Source: Epiperipatus broadwayi (taxonomy: Eukaryota; Onychophora; Udeonychophora; Euonychophora; Peripatidae). From it: DNA of 64,000 bases. The stretch spans positions 2,801,550 through 2,865,549 of the forward strand of contig JAQFVV010000150.1 in the NCBI GenBank assembly GCA_028023455.1. The letters run 5' to 3'. Positions 58,893 through 64,000 of this stretch are shown here, in pieces. The stretch's first letter is position 1; every line of letters begins with the position of its first letter. The notes under the pieces were generated by a model. It saw only the letters and a program-made list of their open reading frames with translations. It did no database searches and was not told the origin of the DNA. Both the position numbers and the translations under genes were made by a program.

Positions 58893-58893
<1 letters not shown>

Positions 58894-58972
<79 letters not shown>

Positions 58973-58976
58973 TATA
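58894..58976. repeat. (TA)n microsatellite at a LINE 3' end
   Basis: About 41 TA units with one slip (ataatata) near 58965. It begins at the last recognisable base of the LINE. Confidence 0.95.
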
Positions 58977-58979
58977 GCC

Positions 58980-59516
58980 ACCTGGTCACTATTAAAATTA
59001 TAAGCTAATTAATAAGAGCATGCAAAACTAGCCAATATATAAGCATAGCCTATTCAAACAAAACCAACAATGAACAAGAATCTGGAAGGATAATATGAAA
59101 TGTGAATTCTCATGCAGCTGAACAAATGAATAAGACTTTTGACCAATAGTCAAAAGCAAGAACATAATATTAATGAGAGATTGAAGGGGTAACACTAACT
59201 AAGAACAAAACCAGAAATGACTAACAGTAAAAATTAAACAATGATAGCAATAACAAAAATATCATAATGTGAAAAAAATCTACCATGTACACCCAGGGTT
59301 TCTGAAATGTCATAATTGAATAGTTTGACTGATGTAGACACCTTTTCAGCATTTCCATACCTAAGTAATTAGCAATTAAAATCTCAGTCAAAAAAAATCT
59401 GTAAAAGTCATCATGCCACTATAACCCAGGCATGAGTATGTAAATGTCATGTAATCTTCATTAATAATAAACTACATTATTGAAGTAGTATAGTAGTAGT
59501 AGTAGTAGTAGTAGTA

Positions 59517-59562
<46 letters not shown>

Positions 59563-60100
59563 TAATAATGATGATGATGATGATGATGATAACAGTAGAG
59601 GGTGATTTAGACCTTAGATAGTGCAGATCAGGTGGAGGCATTCAGAAACAAAGTATGGGATATACATAACATCAAAAGTTCTAGTATCAAAGTGATTCAT
59701 GTCAGCTGGTAGAGGGGATAAGCAGAATTTGATTAATGATTTTTGAATTGAAAGCCAACTTTCACAGGTTGGCAACACAAGCATGAACTCCCAAAGGTCA
59801 CATGACCTAATTAACAGTGGCAGAAACACCAATGAAAGACACAGATACACAAAAAACAAACTAATATTTGCAGACATAGTCAAAGGAAAATAAAAAATAA
59901 ATTCATTTATCCTACCAAAAAAACTGAAAATCACTTTAATTCAGATATCAGCAAAGAAATAAAAAAAGCAATGCAACTACTTCACAAAAGATCAATCCTA
60001 GATATAGGAAACCAACTGATAGTGACATAGATAAGTTTAGAAATTAAAAAACAGGAAAGTCAAAATTCATCAGAAATTGTCTGAAATGAAGAAAAATTGA
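58980..60100. other. Gene-free stretch, perhaps a LINE 5' region
   Basis: A-rich on the plus strand like the LINE that follows. Contains ttggcaacacaagcatgaactcc and similar more complex text at 59770-59830, but no protein motif I recognise. The window holds no second copy to define the LINE 5' end. Confidence 0.35.
59483..59592. repeat. Compound (TAG)n(TAA)n(TGA)n microsatellite
   Basis: Three successive trinucleotide blocks with the same phase: about 12 TAG, about 17 TAA and about 9 TGA, with mixed units at the borders. This suggests one array mutated and re-expanded in segments. Confidence 0.9.
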
Positions 60101-60145
60101 AGTTCACAACTGAATTGTTCAATAAATCCATACCAAAGCATCTCT

Positions 60146-60767
60146 TTGCAACTCTCAAGAGATTTTTTTTACCTCAAGTCCATGGTGTTGTCAGCAACAG
60201 ATAGCAAAATTTCATTATATAATTTTCCAAAAGAGTTGCTGTATGAGGCAATAATAGTAAATGGATTTTCAGATACCATACAAAAAATTGCAGAACATCC
60301 CAATGACCAATACCTAATACTGAAATTTTATCAAATCACACAAAAGGAGAGATTTCAAAGACAAGTCAAATCATCAGGTAACATTGCACTGATCACTATA
60401 GACCAAAACTATCACAATACCATTCCAGGAATAATTAAAAACACTTACTTGGGATACAAAGAACAAGATTTCTAAAAGTTGAGGGAACCATTTGGTAAGG
60501 TCATTATGTTCAAAACAATATACAGGAAAGACACACACTTATGAGTTCAGAATAAAACTGCATCCAGATACTGTTCCAGATGATATACTAACACAAATCC
60601 TGGATCAGGAAGCAATTCTCACTCTATATATTAGAGGTCTGAAACCACAATATTACTTATGTAAACAAAGAAGACTTGTTACTTCACAATGTCCAAATTG
60701 CCAGAACATAACCAGAAATCAAATTGCACACTCACCAAAAGAACAAAATTTCAAGACTAATATATAA
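60146..60767 (+). pseudogene. LINE ORF1-like protein with a knuckle-like end
   Basis: The first frame (60146-60475) reads LYNFPKELLYEAIIVNGF through QVKSSGNIALITI to IKNTYLGYKEQDF. The next (60492-60767) ends RGLKPQYYLCKQRRLVTSQC PNC. The layout of an acidic-aromatic region, an FGKVI-type strand at the frame junction (near 60490), then (K/R)PxYxLCKxR(G)H..SQCPxC matches LINE ORF1 proteins with a CCHC knuckle. The first Cys and the His of the knuckle are replaced here. ORF1 proteins coat the LINE RNA. Confidence 0.55.
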
Positions 60768-61439
60768 ACAGAAGAAAATATAGTCATTGCCAATGATAGT
60801 AATACACTAATTGCACAAAGAAATAATAACAAAAATGCAGAGATATCAAGTTTAGACCTTATAGATTTGTTCACAAAAAACATCAAAACTTCAAACCAAG
60901 GAATATGACCAAAGAGAAAGTGGAAGCCAAGCAAAAAATAACACAACTAAAGCAAAGGTATACATGCCAAAATTTGACTGTGCAATGGATAAAATCACAA
61001 TACCATTAGCAATAAGATGGCCATAGAAATTATGGAGACTCTCCTACCCCAAGAAACCCTAGCACAAGAATGCAAGTAACAAATCCAATACAAGAAGAAA
61101 GCAAGAGAAAACCTGGGAGATCTGCAAGAAAAATGCTAGCAAAAAAGTGAAGATAGATGATGATAACTCTGTTTTACCAATTGCTGATTATTTAAACGAG
61201 GACTCAAGTCCAATGTAAATAATCACAAATTTATTTGAAAACCAGTTAATAACCACAGAACCACAAAATAAAGAAGCACAAAATACACATATACTCAATA
61301 TAAAAATCAATCAGAAGAATGATACAAAATCCAACAAAAAAGACCAAAAACAAATAGAAATAAAACAAATAAGTGAAAATACACAATGTAAAGCTCCAAA
61401 ACAACCACAACAAAAATGCAAACCAATCCCAGCTACACA

Positions 61440-61890
61440 GTTAATAAAAATTAAAATAGCAGCACTGACTGTCAGAGAATAGCAAAAATATATCAGCTCA
61501 AACAAATGAATTAGCATCATACAAACAAAAATACTAAGACTACTAGAAACAAAATTTTTTGATGGATCACAAATTAATCTAGCTACATACCTACAAACAA
61601 GACTTTTCTCCATATTCCAGGGACACATCATTACCGTCAATGGGCACAGGCATATTCATAACCTCAAACTGCAGTTTTTCAATCTTCAAAATTAGTTACA
61701 TTGACTCACATCTCATAATCACTACATTCCAGCTTCCAGCATCAAATTATGACACTTAATATTATTTTTGTATATATACTCCCAGCTCCCAGCATAGTAG
61801 CACATATAATTCTTGCAATAAACTCACAGCTTACATCATCCACAAACCAACAATATTAATGGGTGATTTCAACTTATGAAAAATTCAATA
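61440..61890 (+). pseudogene. LINE APE-type endonuclease relic
   Basis: Frames in order give TRLFSIFQGHIITVNG, then FVYILPAPSIVAHIILAINS (the N-x-Y-x-P-like strand), and after a slip PTILMGDFNL, the conserved GDFN of APE endonucleases. The enzyme nicks target DNA to prime reverse transcription. The catalytic Glu and C-terminal SDH motif were not found, and at least three frame changes occur. Confidence 0.65.
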
Positions 61891-62699
61891 CAAAATGGTT
61901 ACATCAATTAAACCTGCCACTCATGAGTGTTCTGAGTTTTGTTGCCACAGACAGTGTTATTGTATAATAATGGAATGCCACACATATTGATCTATGCTAC
62001 TATACACCAATGATTCATCACTTAATAAACTTCCAATTCCATCCATGTCTGTTTTCAAACCATGTTGTGCAAATCATTACAATAAATTTCTCAGAACTCC
62101 AAACAACATTCATTCAAATAGAAAAAAACAATCTGATGCCTATTCCCAACAACCACTACCAAATTCCTATTTTCAGAGACTTACATCATGCTAAATAAAA
62201 TTAACAATATGGCACAAGATGCAATTCAAAAATATCAGTCATTTATCAATGTACTATCCTTCAACTTACATCACATGTCAAAATACTCACCCTCCTGATT
62301 AATGGCACTAGCAGACCAATATCCTCAAGAGAATCACCATCACCAGACCCATGCACAATACCCAGAAATACATACAAAAACTAACAAATCAATACCACAA
62401 TACAAGTAAACAATAAAAAGAATACCTTGCCACACAAAAAAAATATGCCTCACCCAACAACACATATGGACATGTCCATATACCTGCTGGGCACTGGGAT
62501 ATCCATTAACCAGAAAAATGTCCATGTCAATTGAGATAAGTGGCAATGACTATGCAGGACATAACATGCTGGACTCCATACATCAACATTTCAAGCAAAA
62601 GCTCCAAACATATAAATAATACACACCAACAACTGATTTGGTTGGAATACTGAAACAGATAATCCCTTTCAGATCCAACAATTTTTTAAAAGCTTAAAA

Positions 62700-63308
62700 A
62701 AATCCCAACAGTTGCCACCCTGGAACCAATGGAATACTAGCATTTTTCATTTCACATTTGAGTCAATTTACCACAGAGTATCTTTTCAACCCTACTAACT
62801 TCCTATCACAAACAATATACAATACTAGAGACTATATCCAATAGCAAAATCACCATTTAACAAAAAAACACCAGCCATTTCAAATCTCAACCAATTTTGA
62901 TACATCTCCATGGGTCCATTGGGAATTACATTATTGGAAAAGGTAGCCAAAGATAAAATAGAAAAATATGTACCACCCCTGACATCAAACATGCAGTATG
63001 AAAAGAAGAGATCCTTCACCACACAGGCTGTACTTGTATTTAAATTGATACAAAGTGCAGTGCAGCAAGATAAAAATTATGCCCCAATTGCAATTCAACT
63101 GGATATACAGGTAACATTTGATTCTGTTGCAATAGATGACTTAATGAAATGCTGGCATATATAGAAAATTCCACCCACCCTTCTATACATCATTGCAAAT
63201 ATTCTAACTCAACCAATAAATATACCTCACACTTAGCAGCAGAAACACAGCAGCATTTGCCCCACATAATCAATTTCATAAGGATAACCACTCAATACAC
63301 TGTTGTTT

Positions 63309-63395
<87 letters not shown>

Positions 63396-63480
63396 CTATT
63401 CTTAAAACATATTGAAAGTGAGTTATCTGGGAAATTAATATCACAAAATGCACAATGTATTCCATGTATTGCATACATAG
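62700..63480 (+). pseudogene. LINE reverse transcriptase relic split by (TA)n
   Basis: The frame at 62910-63164 reads MGPLGITLLEKVAKDKIEKY, KRSFTTQAVLVFKLIQSAV and motif A AIQLDIQVTFDSVAIDDL, keeping the first catalytic Asp (LD) in LDI..TFDSV. Motif B follows out of frame around 63275-63310 (LFILYI), where an 80-base (TA)n run interrupts it, and SILKT resumes after the run. The motif C region (CMYSMYCIHRLTS) has lost its Asp pair. Confidence 0.7.
63313..63392. repeat. (TA)n microsatellite inside LINE coding sequence
   Basis: About 40 TA units. The sister LINE (57610-57625 complement) has only ctatatataaatc at the same place, so the run expanded in place from a short TATATATA. The Ile/Tyr-alternating frames at 63149-63540 are artefacts of it. 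Confidence 0.95.
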
Positions 63481-63544
63481 ATTAACATCATGTAATAAAA
63501 TGCCAGTACTAGTAAAAATACTACAATTACACAGACACATACAA

Positions 63545-64000
63545 ACTACAATTCAACCTAAGCAAAACATCAGCATGCTTCATCTATAATAACAAACCCT
63601 AAATAGCTATATCAAGGAAAATCTCCATTTCTTTGATATCCATTTTACCTGGAAGCACATGAAATGGGACAAATGTTTCAAGATAAGCTCGAACAGAAAG
63701 CAACAAATATAGCCACATCTTTATCAAATACATATTTATCTCTATATTCAAAAGTGCATCTAATTAACATACTCATAACAACAAGAATTGTATATTATTC
63801 ACCTATTTATGAAAAACTTTACAGTCACTATATCATTACTCTGTAGCAAACTACTATGGAATAGGAAAACTAGCCATTTCACTCAAATAACTCAGTCAAC
63901 CAACTATACAAAATGGTCTGGGGCTACACATAATACATGTGTTTCACATACAAAAACAATAAACCTACTGGCAAAGATCACTGCATAAACCTACTGGCAA
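63545..64000 (+). pseudogene. LINE C-terminal region, truncated by window end
   Basis: Homologous to 57793-58255. Frames give ITTRIVYYSPIYEKLYSHYI and SKLLWNRK. The last bases contain a tandem duplication (aaacctactggcaaagatcactgcataaacctactggcaa) absent from the sister copy. Confidence 0.65.

Larger units (their letters stand above)
57441..58893 (+). mobile_element. LINE copy with inverted 5' segment (twin priming)
   Basis: Two parts of one LINE are joined head to head. 57441-57792 is the minus-strand copy of the reverse transcriptase region, matching 63170-63545. 57793-58893 is the plus-strand continuation, matching 63545-64000 and beyond at roughly 85 percent by eye. The inverted piece ends (at its left) with ...LERILQNYTYTHTN, exactly where the plus piece starts (acaattcaacctaagc). 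This is the signature of twin priming during target-primed reverse transcription. The 3' end runs to a (TA)n tract. Confidence 0.8.
60100..64000 (+). mobile_element. LINE of the same family, decayed, running off the window
   Basis: Plus-strand parts appear in the right order: an ORF1-like nucleic-acid-binding segment (60146-60770), an APE-type endonuclease (about 61440-61890), a reverse transcriptase (62700-63480, split by a (TA)n run) and the post-RT region (63545-64000). Stops and frameshifts occur throughout, so it cannot code. Family resemblance is to Jockey/I/Daphne-like LINEs; I cannot place it more closely. Confidence 0.75.

Overview
This window looks like non-coding DNA from a large, very AT-rich invertebrate animal genome. 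By eye only about a quarter of the bases are G or C. I find no host gene I can defend, no rRNA or snRNA, and no bacterial-style operon. Open frames are short, and most are low-complexity or lie inside transposon relics. The class of organism rests on the mobile elements: a Penelope-like element with a GIY-YIG endonuclease, an RTE-type LINE, an APE-endonuclease LINE family, tRNA-derived SINEs, a hAT-like non-autonomous element and an ISXO2/Merlin-like transposase relic. Together these fit a metazoan, but I cannot name the species.

Layout. 1-13 kb: AT-rich DNA holding foldback repeats (1348-1800, 7873-8070, 11881-12040), hammerhead-bearing repeats (3905-4235, 4601-5130), a tRNA-SINE (9866-9970) and a hAT-like element (10529-10978). 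13.6-15.3 kb: a minus-strand Penelope-like element, broken by frameshifts. 16-28.4 kb: two SINEs in opposite orientation, two near-perfect foldback elements (17407-17771, 19319-19552), an ISXO2-like relic (21845-22110), tandem repeats with (ATT)n, another SINE, a degraded hammerhead foldback (26790-27400) and a complex inverted repeat (27682-28385). 28.4-35.2 kb: an RTE-type LINE on the minus strand (31670-33240), tandem repeats (33350-34460) and a perfect foldback between (TA)n tracts (34880-35113). 35.2-50.4 kb: a more complex region with spaced GTGAT motifs, a hammerhead foldback (41002-41376), an inverted-repeat element (42648-43772), a possible promoter near 46.06 kb and two adjacent hairpins (49895-50302). 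50.5-56 kb: a tRNA-like SINE head, degenerate tandem repeats and four or more hammerhead-repeat copies. 57.4-64 kb: two copies of one LINE family. The first has the inverted 5' segment left by twin priming; the second runs off the window.

The most interesting system is a dispersed repeat family, about ten copies here, carrying a type I hammerhead ribozyme core (CUGAUGA, stem II, GAAA, with stem I ACCAA/UUGGU) and a Pol III B-box-like motif downstream. This is the architecture known from schistosome Sm-alpha and related ribozyme SINEs/retrozymes. Two copies are head-to-head inverted dimers flanked by 13-bp target-site duplications. Other unrelated-looking families here (17407-17771 with an 11-bp duplication, 19319-19552 with a 16-bp duplication) show the same foldback form. 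That points to a common route: LINE-type integration of self-primed (snap-back) cDNA.

Coordinates of degraded repeats are approximate, to about 10-30 bases.
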